The translations under genes and the position numbers were made by a program. The notes below the pieces were generated by a model, which was not told the DNA's origin, did not search any database, and was given only the letters and a program-made list of their open reading frames with translations. A stretch of DNA of 6,278 nt from an uncultured Candidatus Saccharibacteria bacterium. Its GTDB lineage: Bacteria > Patescibacteriota > Saccharimonadia > Saccharimonadales > Saccharimonadaceae. Position 1 is the stretch's first letter; each line of letters begins with the position of its first letter. Below, one piece after another: positions 1 through 6,278 of the stretch. The stretch is taken from contig CALGUM010000014.1 in the NCBI GenBank assembly GCA_937902295.1, positions 1-6,278 of the forward strand, read 5' to 3'.

Positions 1-1909
1 CCATAGTGGAGAGTGGCGTTATGCCACGTGCACTGGCAGTGGAGCCATTGAACGCCGCCGTACCACTAAAGATAGCGTTACCAGCGTCTACGCCATAACT
101 ATCCGAGCTTACAGAGTTACCTTCTATCATTTCTGTAATTCTATTTTGAACAATGTGCATGACAAGCATAAGAGCGGCAGTCGTGCCGACAGCCTTCGCA
201 GCTTGACCGCCAACACTTGCACCACCTGTGAGCGCTAGTGTCGCAACAGATAGTACCAGTCCACCACCTTGTACAATCGGATTTTGCCAAAAGGCACACC
301 CAGCTTCTCCTGGTGTAATATCCCCGAGCAGACTTTTGCGCGCTTGTCCAACGTACCTTTTCATTACACTACCCATTCCGTCTCCCAGTGATGCATCAGA
401 TTCACGCATATCTAAGGTTGAGCCACCACCATAGGTGCCGGCTTTGACGGCGGTGGCGTCGAAGGCGTCTTTGCCTCTATGAGGATTGTCTTGTGGAACT
501 ACAGAGATGTTGTCTGCGTTACGTGTTATCCCACTTAGTATCATGCCGCCGTCACTACTCGGCTCTGTCGGTACAGAGGCCTCGCTCAATACTTTGTCGC
601 GCAGGTCTTTTCGCGACAAGATATCTCCCAAGAATTCGGTTGCCGCTGGAGTGGCTGTCCCGAGTGCGATTGAATCGGCGGTATTGGCAAACTGTATGGC
701 GTAGCGCATATACTGCGCGTACTTGATGTTGCGTGCAGCCATCGAGGCCATACGAACTGTCTTTTCGATCATACAGTACGCTTCTGCCCCCCCAGCATAA
801 AAGTTCGCGCCACTGAGGCTCATGGAAAGCTTACTTCTTATACTGCCGCCTGCCTGTTTTTTGAGGTCATTCATCTGTTTCTCTGCTGCATCCGGGTCAA
901 TATCTACGCCGTTTTGTTGTAGCGGTTTGGCGTCAGGATCGTCGGGGTCTACATACACCTTCCGACCCTCTTGCTCAACCACCATCACTCGCTTGCCATT
1001 GAACTCACGCGAGCCTTCGCGTACCGTCCTATCCATTTGGTCCGCCATCTTGGCTTTTGTTTTACCGTTGATAAGGCGATGGTAGCTAAGCCGAAACTTC
1101 TTTTTTACACTGTCAGCTGCGGTATCACGAACAGACATCCACCGGGGGTTGTAGTATCTGTTCATAAGCGCACGAAAATGAGTATTATTTCGGTACTGTG
1201 TATTGAAATTTTCGGCAGTAATCGAACCTGGCTTGCCATCGGCATCGACAAATGAAAATCTATCTACGCGATAACGACCAGTAGGTGTCTTGACTCGATC
1301 GGTGTCAGTCGAGATAGTGATACCGGCCTTGGCGAGTTTTTTGACTTGGCGTTCACTCATCGTTCTATAGTTACAACGTACTGTTACTTTGCGTGTACAC
1401 AGACCACCAGTTTGTTTTTTTGCTTGAGCGCGGAAAATATGCTGTGCTCGCTCATCCATCGCAGCGACCGAGTCGTTGAGGTCTTCCATGAGCGCTTCTT
1501 TGAGCTGTACAATCGCAAGCCCAGGCGACAAAAGCGCCACGAAAATACCGCCACCACCACCGAGCAATATTCCGATGAGGGCGAGCGGCCCTTTTTTCTT
1601 CATGAAGTTTAGCGAAATTTTGTCTTTTTTGTTGCTGGCATTGTCACGCGCATCGTTGGTAACACCTTTTTTTGATGAAGTTTCGTCATTATTACCAAGA
1701 GACGTCTGCTGATTGCCTTTTTCTTCGCTACTGCGAGCTTTGTCGATATTTGCGTTCTCAGCGGAGTCATCCGCACTTGATGTATAGTTATTTTCGATGT
1801 CAGCAAGTGCACTTTGCTCTGCGGCCGAAAGCCGACTGCCGGTAGACTCATCCCACGCGCCGGGGTTGAGTTTCTCGTCGTTGTCGGGGTCTTTTGTCGC
1901 AAGTGCCAT
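1..1909 (-). CDS. Large membrane-anchored protein of a T4SS-like locus, C-terminus beyond the left edge (at least 636 aa)
   Basis: I translated this frame codon by codon from ATG 1909-1907 to the left edge and found 636 sense codons and no stop, so the gene is 3'-truncated by the window. Residues 1-100 are polar and probably disordered (rich in D, N, E, S, K). KKK at 104-106 precedes a Gly-rich transmembrane segment at about 107-133 (LIGILLGGGGGIFVALL), which by the positive-inside rule leaves the N-terminus in the cytoplasm. A large, charged, probably extracytoplasmic region follows, with Cys171 and Cys179 close together, Cys379 and Cys538. A second hydrophobic, Gly/Ala-rich stretch covers about 545-588 and could be one or two membrane passes. 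The start lies 11 nt after the virB4 stop behind a weak AGGA (1919-1922), so the gene is probably co-transcribed and coupled to virB4. I do not recognise a named domain. A VirB6/TrbL-like channel part or a surface-exposed T4SS protein is inference from context only. The gene itself is very likely real; its function is open. Confidence 0.88.
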   Translation of the reverse strand, partial: MALATKDPDNDEKLNPGAWDESTGSRLSAAEQSALADIENNYTSSADDSAENANIDKARSSEEKGNQQTSLGNNDETSSKKGVTNDARDNASNKKDKISLNFMKKKGPLALIGILLGGGGGIFVALLSPGLAIVQLKEALMEDLNDSVAAMDERAQHIFRAQAKKQTGGLCTRKVTVRCNYRTMSERQVKKLAKAGITISTDTDRVKTPTGRYRVDRFSFVDADGKPGSITAENFNTQYRNNTHFRALMNRYYNPRWMSVRDTAADSVKKKFRLSYHRLINGKTKAKMADQMDRTVREGSREFNGKRVMVVEQEGRKVYVDPDDPDAKPLQQNGVDIDPDAAEKQMNDLKKQAGGSIRSKLSMSLSGANFYAGGAEAYCMIEKTVRMASMAARNIKYAQYMRYAIQFANTADSIALGTATPAATEFLGDILSRKDLRDKVLSEASVPTEPSSDGGMILSGITRNADNISVVPQDNPHRGKDAFDATAVKAGTYGGGSTLDMRESDASLGDGMGSVMKRYVGQARKSLLGDITPGEAGCAFWQNPIVQGGGLVLSVATLALTGGASVGGQAAKAVGTTAALMLVMHIVQNRITEMIEGNSVSSDSYGVDAGNAIFSGTAAFNGSTASARGITPLSTM

Positions 1910-1918
1910 AGATGAGTA

Positions 1919-1922
1919 TCCT
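1919..1922 (-). promoter_or_regulatory. Weak ribosome binding site for the 1909 gene
   Basis: AGGA lies 9 nt before ATG 1909 and overlaps the TAG stop of virB4 (1921-1923). The weak match combined with the overlapping stop suggests that ribosomes finishing virB4 help start this gene. No in-frame upstream codon with a better site was seen. Confidence 0.45.
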
Positions 1923-3747
1923 ACTGAGGAGCGCCAGGTTGTTGTTTGACCTGATCAACTGGATTTGTACTCACAAGCTGTGTTTCGGTCTGACTGGCAA
2001 TAACCTGTATATGTACGTGGTTTTGGCCTGCGAAGAATAAGCCCTGCCCTACCGGGAAGTTGGCGAGGCGTTTTTTCTCTTCTTCGGTGAGTTTAAACAC
2101 GTCACTCAGGACATCGACAGCACTGGAGGACTGTTTGAGGAGGAGTTGCATAGAGGAGTTAGCTACGATAGCACGACCCATCTTGCTACTCATGAAGTCT
2201 TCGACGTCTTGAGTGATAGTAGTGATGCCGAGGTAGTACTTTCGAGCTCGCTTGGCGAGGCTGAAGAGGAAATTGGCTGAGTCTTCGTATTTCATGAGCT
2301 GCCACGCTTCATCTACGATGAGCATGCGTTTGCGTTGCTGAGTACGGGTGATATTCCAAATGAAACTAAGAACGATATACATTGCTACCGGGCGAAGCTC
2401 GTCTTCGAGGTCACGGATATTAAACACAACCATAGTATTGTTGATCTCGACGTTGCTCTGCTGCGAAAAGATACCCGCAAACGTACCGGTAGTATATTTG
2501 CGAAGACGCTGAGCCAGGCGCGGGCCAGTGCCACCCATGTGCAGAAGCGTGTCGTAGAGGTCGGACATGGTCGGAGGAGTGGAATTATGTGTGAGCGGAT
2601 CGCTGGTGATGCCGAGCCTCGCATAAGTGTCGATTAGCGCCTGGTCGAGGTCCGCTTCCTCTTCTGGATTGAGAGTAACGTTGGTGTTATTAGCGGTAGC
2701 TCCACCGAGCATCAGACGCAATAATCCATGAAGTGTGACAAGATTGGCACGGAGTGCATCGTCTGCTTCTTCGGTGTCGATAACTCTTGGTAGATCGAAC
2801 GGATTGATGCGTACATCGGAGTTGAGGCTGAGGCGTATATAGCTGCCGCCTACGGCTTCGGCGAGGCGCTGATATTCGTTTTCCGGGTCGATAATCAAGA
2901 TGTCTGCACCGGTCATCATGGAGCGGACTGCCTCTAGTTTGACGGTGAATGACTTACCGGCACCAGATTTGGCGAAGACAACCATATTAGCGTTTTCGAG
3001 GGTGAACCGATCGAATATAACCAGGCCGTTATTATGCATGTTAATACCGTAGAGAATTCCCTTCTCTTGGGTGAGGTCGGCACTGGTGAACGGGAATGAG
3101 GTCGAAATCGCCCCCGTGTTCATGTTGCGGCGAATTTGCAATTGGTCCATGAGTTGTGGTACGGTGCTGTTGAGACCTTGTTCTTGCTGGGAGCTTGCGA
3201 CTTTGCTAAAGACTAATTGCTGGCCAAACAGTGTCTCGATTTTGTTCTGCACAAACACGAGGTCATCCATGCTGTCGGCATAGAGTGTAATATAAAGGCC
3301 GTAGCGGAAGAACTTTTCGCTTCCAACCTGGAGTTCATCTCGTAGTTCCTCGGCATCTTGTAGTGCTGCCTCGAGACCAGGGTCACGGGTCTTGCCTTTT
3401 TCTTGGTTGATAGACATGCTTGCTTCGAGTTGCGTAACTTTTTTGCGCAGGTTCTGCATGACAATCTGCGTATCGACAGGATACAAGAACATGCTCACAT
3501 CGAGCACTTCATCCATATTGATGATACTGCTGAGCCATCCTGTGTAAATCTGGCGTGGATAACCGTAGATATAGAGCGTGCGGCCGTATTTTGTTCCTAA
3601 GCGAAAATGATCGACATGAAACTCGAGGCTACTTGGCGCGATCAGGTCTCGGAGCGTATTGACTCCCTTGAGAAACGCCTGTTCTACCTCGGCTTGTTCA
3701 CGGGCGCGCTGCTGTGCGGCAATATCGACTGCGTCTTTTTTTGCCAT
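1921..3747 (-). CDS. virB4: VirB4-family T4SS ATPase
   Basis: This is the cytosolic AAA+/HerA-FtsK-type ATPase that energises T4SS assembly and substrate transfer at the inner face of the membrane. The 608 residues begin with a helical lead (1-30). An N-terminal VirB4-like portion follows (about 40-245), including YGRTLYIYGYPRQ (54-66) and a coiled-coil-like stretch (about 95-140). The motor domain holds Walker A AKSGAGKS (259-266), DPENEY (287-292), the VirB4 signature RINPFDL (313-319), Walker B LIVDEAW (476-482, D479/E480), and GITTITQDVEDF (507-518) with the conserved Gln513. The C-terminal part has GQGLFFAG (567-574) and ends in a Q/P tail (QVKQQPGAPQ). All catalytic motifs are intact. 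The length is short for a classical VirB4 of about 800 aa because the first half of the N-terminal domain appears to be a separate chain encoded just upstream. The ATG overlaps the upstream stop as TAATG and sits behind a very strong Shine-Dalgarno. A DNA translocase such as VirD4 is less likely, given RINPFDL, the VirB4-type N-terminal region and the PrgI neighbour. Confidence 0.95.
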   Translation of the reverse strand: MAKKDAVDIAAQQRAREQAEVEQAFLKGVNTLRDLIAPSSLEFHVDHFRLGTKYGRTLYIYGYPRQIYTGWLSSIINMDEVLDVSMFLYPVDTQIVMQNLRKKVTQLEASMSINQEKGKTRDPGLEAALQDAEELRDELQVGSEKFFRYGLYITLYADSMDDLVFVQNKIETLFGQQLVFSKVASSQQEQGLNSTVPQLMDQLQIRRNMNTGAISTSFPFTSADLTQEKGILYGINMHNNGLVIFDRFTLENANMVVFAKSGAGKSFTVKLEAVRSMMTGADILIIDPENEYQRLAEAVGGSYIRLSLNSDVRINPFDLPRVIDTEEADDALRANLVTLHGLLRLMLGGATANNTNVTLNPEEEADLDQALIDTYARLGITSDPLTHNSTPPTMSDLYDTLLHMGGTGPRLAQRLRKYTTGTFAGIFSQQSNVEINNTMVVFNIRDLEDELRPVAMYIVLSFIWNITRTQQRKRMLIVDEAWQLMKYEDSANFLFSLAKRARKYYLGITTITQDVEDFMSSKMGRAIVANSSMQLLLKQSSSAVDVLSDVFKLTEEEKKRLANFPVGQGLFFAGQNHVHIQVIASQTETQLVSTNPVDQVKQQPGAPQ

Positions 3748-4751
3748 TATCCTACTCCTCCTCCGAGACTCGGTCGATTTGCTTCACCATCTCCTTTGCG
3801 TACGTAGGTAAAGGTGTTTTTTTCGAAATTACTAAGCGGTTCACGTACTGCGGTATCTGGATTGTAATAGTTGTAGAACAGTTCCCCGAGCTGCTTAGTA
3901 TTGAGCTGGGTACAATGCACGCCCATCTGGAAAAGACCACTCGTGACAGAGTCTACTCGGTTCTTGAGCTCATCACTTGCCTTTTGGTAGGTGATTTTAT
4001 CTATTTTGGTAACTTTTGGCCCACTGCTCGTACCAAACATTTTGGCAAAGAAGCCTTTGCCGGCGTCTTTGATGTTACTGAGGTCGCCTGTGGGTGAATA
4101 CGGAACGACAACATAAAAACTCTTATCCATAATATTGGCTTCTTCCGATAAAATTTCGATAAATTCGAGGTAATCATCCATCAGGACGCCGAGTAGCATA
4201 TTGTCTTGGTTCTTGCGGATTTTAACTAGGCGCTCCAAATACGGGCCGATATCGACTTTTTGGGATCGGATGAGAATTTGAATGGGATGAGTAAGGGAGT
4301 TGATAAAGTTTTGATAACTAAACTCAACTCCTTCGCGTTCACGGGAGCTCATGAGGTCGAAGTTGATAGATTTACACGCTACGACAGAGCGAAAACTACC
4401 ATCAGCCATAATAATCATATTGTCGCGGATTTCAGAAAACAAAAGTGTGTTTTGTGTAGTGTTGTTTGGCCGCGGCGCAGGGGTCTGAGGGGTTTGATTT
4501 TTGCCTGTAGCGGCGACTGCTTCGTCTGGTACGTAGGTCGGTGTCGCTGCCACAGGAGGAGGTACTTGCTGCTGATACGGTGCACCTTGAGGCATCATCT
4601 GAGGGTCAGGCTGTTGTGCATACATGTCGGGTGCAGCTGGCTGCTGCATTTGTTGAGGATACCCTGCTGGCATCTGCTGCTGCGGGTTGGGTACAGGAGC
4701 ATAGCCAGATTGATCTGGCTGCTGCGGATATTGCTGATCTTGTGGTTGCAC
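3747..4751 (-). CDS. TraC-like / VirB4 N-terminal-domain protein with Q/P-rich head
   Basis: This 334-residue cytosolic protein has no membrane segment. Residues 1-100 are dominated by Q, P, M and Y (PQQMQQPAAP at 32-41) and are surely disordered. The folded part (about 103-320) looks like the N-terminal module of VirB4/TraC ATPases: IRDNMIIMADGSFRSVV (108-124), then FDLMSSREREGVEFSYQNFI (131-150), PIQILIRSQKVDIGPYLERL (156-175) and QLGELFYNYYNPDT (287-300). There is no Walker A or B motif, so it is not an ATPase alone. The next gene supplies the motor, so the pair probably works as a two-chain VirB4. The start is GTG 4751; an in-frame TAG sits two codons upstream (4755-4757) and a good Shine-Dalgarno precedes it, so no earlier start is possible. 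The stop shares one base with the virB4 start. The family assignment rests on pattern recognition without a profile search; separate TraC-like proteins beside VirB4 are, as I recall, common in Patescibacteria. Confidence 0.85.
   Translation of the reverse strand: MQPQDQQYPQQPDQSGYAPVPNPQQQMPAGYPQQMQQPAAPDMYAQQPDPQMMPQGAPYQQQVPPPVAATPTYVPDEAVAATGKNQTPQTPAPRPNNTTQNTLLFSEIRDNMIIMADGSFRSVVACKSINFDLMSSREREGVEFSYQNFINSLTHPIQILIRSQKVDIGPYLERLVKIRKNQDNMLLGVLMDDYLEFIEILSEEANIMDKSFYVVVPYSPTGDLSNIKDAGKGFFAKMFGTSSGPKVTKIDKITYQKASDELKNRVDSVTSGLFQMGVHCTQLNTKQLGELFYNYYNPDTAVREPLSNFEKNTFTYVRKGDGEANRPSLGGGVG
3755..3764 (-). promoter_or_regulatory. Strong ribosome binding site for virB4 inside the end of the upstream gene
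   Basis: The minus strand reads GGAGGAGGAG here, 7 nt before ATG 3747. The purine run also encodes the GGGVG tail of the TraC-like protein, so the last codons of one gene are the translation signal of the next. With the TAATG stop/start overlap this indicates translational coupling and near-equal output of the two proteins. Confidence 0.85.
4703..4720 (-). repeat. Inverted repeat in the 5' coding part of the TraC-like gene
   Basis: AGCCAGAT and ATCTGGCT form perfect 8-base arms around a 2-base centre. In the mRNA this could form a hairpin of about 7 bp with a 4-base loop, starting about 30 nt after the GTG. It lies in the codons for residues 11-17 of the Q/P-rich head, so it could be a by-product of repetitive codons, a protein-binding palindrome, or a structure affecting early translation. 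No T-run follows, so it is not an intrinsic terminator. Confidence 0.45.
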
Positions 4752-4761
4752 TCCCTACCCT

Positions 4762-4767
4762 CTCCTT
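4762..4767 (-). promoter_or_regulatory. Ribosome binding site fixing the GTG start of the TraC-like gene
   Basis: AAGGAG on the minus strand lies 10 nt before GTG 4751. It supports the non-ATG start; the first in-frame ATG (Met27) lies 78 nt further in, within the Q/P-rich head. The in-frame TAG at 4755-4757 rules out a longer form. Confidence 0.75.
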
Positions 4768-4782
4768 GTAATAATTGTCTGT

Positions 4783-5658
4783 TTAATGAAGCGAGATCTC
4801 CACTTCTTCCTCTGGCAATCCACGCTGCTTTTCGAGTCTGTGTGCTTGTTCGGCAACACTTGCGATAGAGATATCATCACTTTCGTTCGCAAGTCTGATT
4901 ATATCAGGTGAAGGACTGTTTATGCTAGTGTTTTGCTCGGGCTGCTGTGTGTCGGGGAGGCTTGGGGTACTCACGGTTTGCGGTGCAGCTGGCTGAATCG
5001 GTGGATAAGGGTCGTGGTGCAGTTGCGGTACGGTCGCAGGAGGCGGTGCTGACATCTGTTGCTGGAAGGTGGTGCGCAGTGATGACATATCGCGCTCATC
5101 GCGTGTGTCTAGCATCTGGTTGAACCGCTGTGCTTCGTGGCTCTGTTCGTCGAGTAGGTCAACATCGCTAGAATTACCTTGAGTGACACTTCCCTCTGAG
5201 TAGTCTGCGACACCTTGCTGTGATACGCCGATTCCACGTACAGCCCAGCCGTCTGACTCGACAATATCTGTGAGATAACTGAGGCGAGCTCGTGCTTCTT
5301 CCTGAGAAAGGTCTTTTGTGCGGGTTTCGTTGTCACTTTTTGGTGCGGTGATTTCGACTAACGCATCGAGCCCATCGGGCTGCCAGAGGCGCTTACGAGG
5401 TTTGAGGAAATGAAAAGAAATAAGTGCTCCGAGGTATGCTTCCATTGGCTGATCCTTTTTTAGTGGGAGAGCCAGTACACCGAAGAATATGATGACAGGT
5501 AGTACAATCACCACGAGGCCTACGAAAATTTGCGAGAGTACGTAACCAATACCCACCGCCATCGCTACAACGATGAGATAAATAAACTGACGAAACGTAA
5601 ACGGCCCTAGCAGCTTGTCATCTGCTTCGACATCTTGAGGTACTTTATATACTGCCAT
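4783..5658 (-). CDS. prgI: PrgI-family T4SS membrane protein with long disordered C-terminal extension
   Basis: PrgI-family proteins are small membrane parts of Gram-positive-type conjugation/T4SS machines, encoded beside VirB4 and thought to hold it at the membrane, similar to VirB3. The 291 residues open with the family start VPQDVEADDKLLGPFTFRQF (6-25). Two transmembrane helices follow (about 24-45 and 46-66) as a hairpin. Next comes the conserved soluble motif MEAYLGALISFHFLKPRKRLW (72-92, a positively charged juxtamembrane patch). Typical members are little over 100 aa; here about 180 extra residues follow. They are acidic, then P/Q-rich (about 197-250), and end in a conserved-looking helix and acidic tail (IIRLANESDDISIASVAEQA at 253-272, then EEEVEISLH at 283-291). 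Both membrane-proximal ends should be cytoplasmic, placing the tail near VirB4. The start is ATG 5658; no good Shine-Dalgarno is visible. It lies 44 nt after the upstream gene and 31 nt before the TraC-like gene, in one operon. Confidence 0.92.
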   Translation of the reverse strand: MAVYKVPQDVEADDKLLGPFTFRQFIYLIVVAMAVGIGYVLSQIFVGLVVIVLPVIIFFGVLALPLKKDQPMEAYLGALISFHFLKPRKRLWQPDGLDALVEITAPKSDNETRTKDLSQEEARARLSYLTDIVESDGWAVRGIGVSQQGVADYSEGSVTQGNSSDVDLLDEQSHEAQRFNQMLDTRDERDMSSLRTTFQQQMSAPPPATVPQLHHDPYPPIQPAAPQTVSTPSLPDTQQPEQNTSINSPSPDIIRLANESDDISIASVAEQAHRLEKQRGLPEEEVEISLH

Positions 5659-5702
5659 TAGTGTAATTGTACCGCAATTGGTAGATTATTACGAGGTAAG
5701 CG

Positions 5703-6278
5703 TTATCGTAATCGCGCGATTTCTTCGAGCTTATTAATCGCCGCTTCGCTGGCTTGAGCTTTTGAAGTAACAGACTTGTTTCCTTTGGCTCGATAGGCGG
5801 TTTCGCCGACTGCCTGCTTGGTAGCAGCCGAAACGTGGCCGCTCGTAAGTGCTTTGTGAGATTCTTCAAGTGCTCCGTGATGCATGGTACCAACAGAGAT
5901 CTCACTGAACTCACCATTTTCGAAGTATGGCGCAACGATATTTTTTGTAAATCCGTCATCACCCGCAGCTTGTCTTGACATGATAGCGCGCGCTACGCCT
6001 GGCTGACCCATGTAGCCAGCTTGCGCGACCGATCGGCCAGAAGTAGCGCCAATCGCCGTGGCGCGTAGCTGGTTTTTATTCATTGTGCCACTTGATTTCG
6101 TGACAGCTCCAATATCGGCAGCGGTGCCATTTTCCATAACAAGTTCGATAGCAGCCTGGCGAATCGCATCGTCTTGTTGCGCGTCGGCCGCTATATTTAC
6201 CATATCGCTCATATTACCATCTGGAGACATTGCTCGACGGATAGTATCACTAGCTTTTGCGGCAGTTACTTGTTCGGT
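5703..6278 (-). CDS. C-terminal part of an unrecognised Ala-rich protein upstream of prgI (5'-partial)
   Basis: The frame is open to the right edge: 16 further sense codons precede the internal ATG at 6230, so the true start lies outside the window and 191 residues plus a TAA stop are visible. The visible part is Ala/Gly/Gln-rich, has no Cys or Trp and no membrane segment, and reads as a string of short amphipathic helices (for example DDAIRQAAIELVMENGTAAD). It ends in a charged helix (ASEAAINKLEEIARLR). The stop is 44 nt before prgI on the same strand, so the gene belongs to the same transcription unit. In PrgI-type loci, including those I recall from Patescibacteria, a polytopic VirB6/TrbL-like channel protein is often encoded next to prgI. 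This stretch could be the cytosolic tail of such a protein, but nothing in the visible residues proves it. A separate soluble protein starting at 6230 is possible but less likely, since the frame stays open beyond it and I see no clear ribosome binding site there. Confidence 0.8.
   Translation of the reverse strand, partial: TEQVTAAKASDTIRRAMSPDGNMSDMVNIAADAQQDDAIRQAAIELVMENGTAADIGAVTKSSGTMNKNQLRATAIGATSGRSVAQAGYMGQPGVARAIMSRQAAGDDGFTKNIVAPYFENGEFSEISVGTMHHGALEESHKALTSGHVSAATKQAVGETAYRAKGNKSVTSKAQASEAAINKLEEIARLR

Noticed and set aside
563..578. Hairpin CTCTGT-CGGT-ACAGAG inside the 1909 gene
   Set aside because: Six-base arms within coding sequence, with no T-run and no position near a gene end; such repeats are expected by chance.
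787..793. Run of seven C (seven G in the coding strand) within the 1909 gene
   Set aside because: Considered as a phase-variation tract. Seven bases is short, the frame is intact through it (Ala-Gly-Gly-Ala), and no alternative downstream frame looks coding.
1609..1902. 97-codon minus-strand frame rich in R, T, K and P
   Set aside because: It is an out-of-frame shadow of the long 1909 gene, which starts only 7 nt upstream with better context and stays open for 636 codons.
2953..2973. Ala instead of Gly at the first position of the VirB4 Walker A motif (AKSGAGKS)
   Set aside because: The P-loop consensus allows A or G at this position, so the motif is normal and the ATPase is expected to be active.
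3714..4097. 127-codon plus-strand frame across the virB4/TraC-like junction
   Set aside because: It runs antisense through two well-supported genes and shows no recognisable domain.
4260..4868. 202-codon open frame on the plus strand
   Set aside because: It is antisense to the TraC-like gene and the prgI end. Its protein is Leu/Arg/Cys-rich with repeated HLL/RLL strings, the typical product of reading CAG/CCA-rich codons backward. The opposite strand has strong family motifs.
5659..5702. Possible promoter before prgI (TACAAT hexamer at 5666-5671)
   Set aside because: The -35 position at proper spacing does not match, there is no extended -10, and the hexamer lies only about 7 nt from the ATG. 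Co-transcription with the upstream gene is simpler.
5645..5962. 105-codon minus-strand frame bridging into prgI
   Set aside because: It is a shadow of the Ala-rich 5'-partial gene. It ends inside the prgI start and its composition is unlike a real protein.

Overview
The window is one continuous gene block on the minus strand. It encodes part of a type IV secretion (T4SS)-like machine of the Gram-positive/PrgI type. The set PrgI-family membrane protein, separate TraC-like N-terminal module, VirB4 ATPase and large flanking membrane proteins, with moderate base composition, is the arrangement I associate with Patescibacteria (CPR), most likely Saccharibacteria (TM7). The lineage call is inference from gene content; there is no rRNA or marker gene here. 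All visible genes end in TAA or TAG, so the sequence does not show whether UGA is recoded.

In the direction of transcription (right to left) the layout is as follows. (1) 6278-5703 is the 3' end of a gene entering from the right edge; its visible 191 residues are soluble, Ala-rich and helical, and I do not recognise them. (2) After 44 nt comes a PrgI-family protein (5658-4783) with a two-helix membrane anchor and a long disordered extension ending in a conserved-looking tail. (3) After 31 nt comes a TraC-like/VirB4-N-like cytosolic protein (4751-3747) with a GTG start and a Q/P-rich head. (4) Overlapping it by one base (TAATG) is the VirB4 ATPase (3747-1921), with all hallmark motifs intact. 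(5) After 11 nt comes a very long reading frame from 1909 through the left edge, at least 636 codons without a stop. It has a polar N-terminus, a Gly-rich transmembrane segment, a large probably extracytoplasmic region and a second hydrophobic region.

The tight spacing, the stop/start overlap and the uniform strand indicate one polycistronic unit whose promoter and terminator lie outside the window. VirB4 would power the machine. The TraC-like protein supplies the N-terminal VirB4 module as a separate chain, and PrgI would anchor the ATPases at the membrane. The two large flanking proteins are candidates for channel or surface parts. No relaxase, VirD4/TcpA coupling protein, cell-wall hydrolase or outer-membrane core protein is visible, so conjugation cannot be inferred from this window. 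The least described parts are the long 1-1909 protein and the gene entering from the right.

No tRNA, rRNA, CRISPR array, insertion sequence, riboswitch or convincing promoter or terminator was seen. There is no gene-free stretch over 300 bases.
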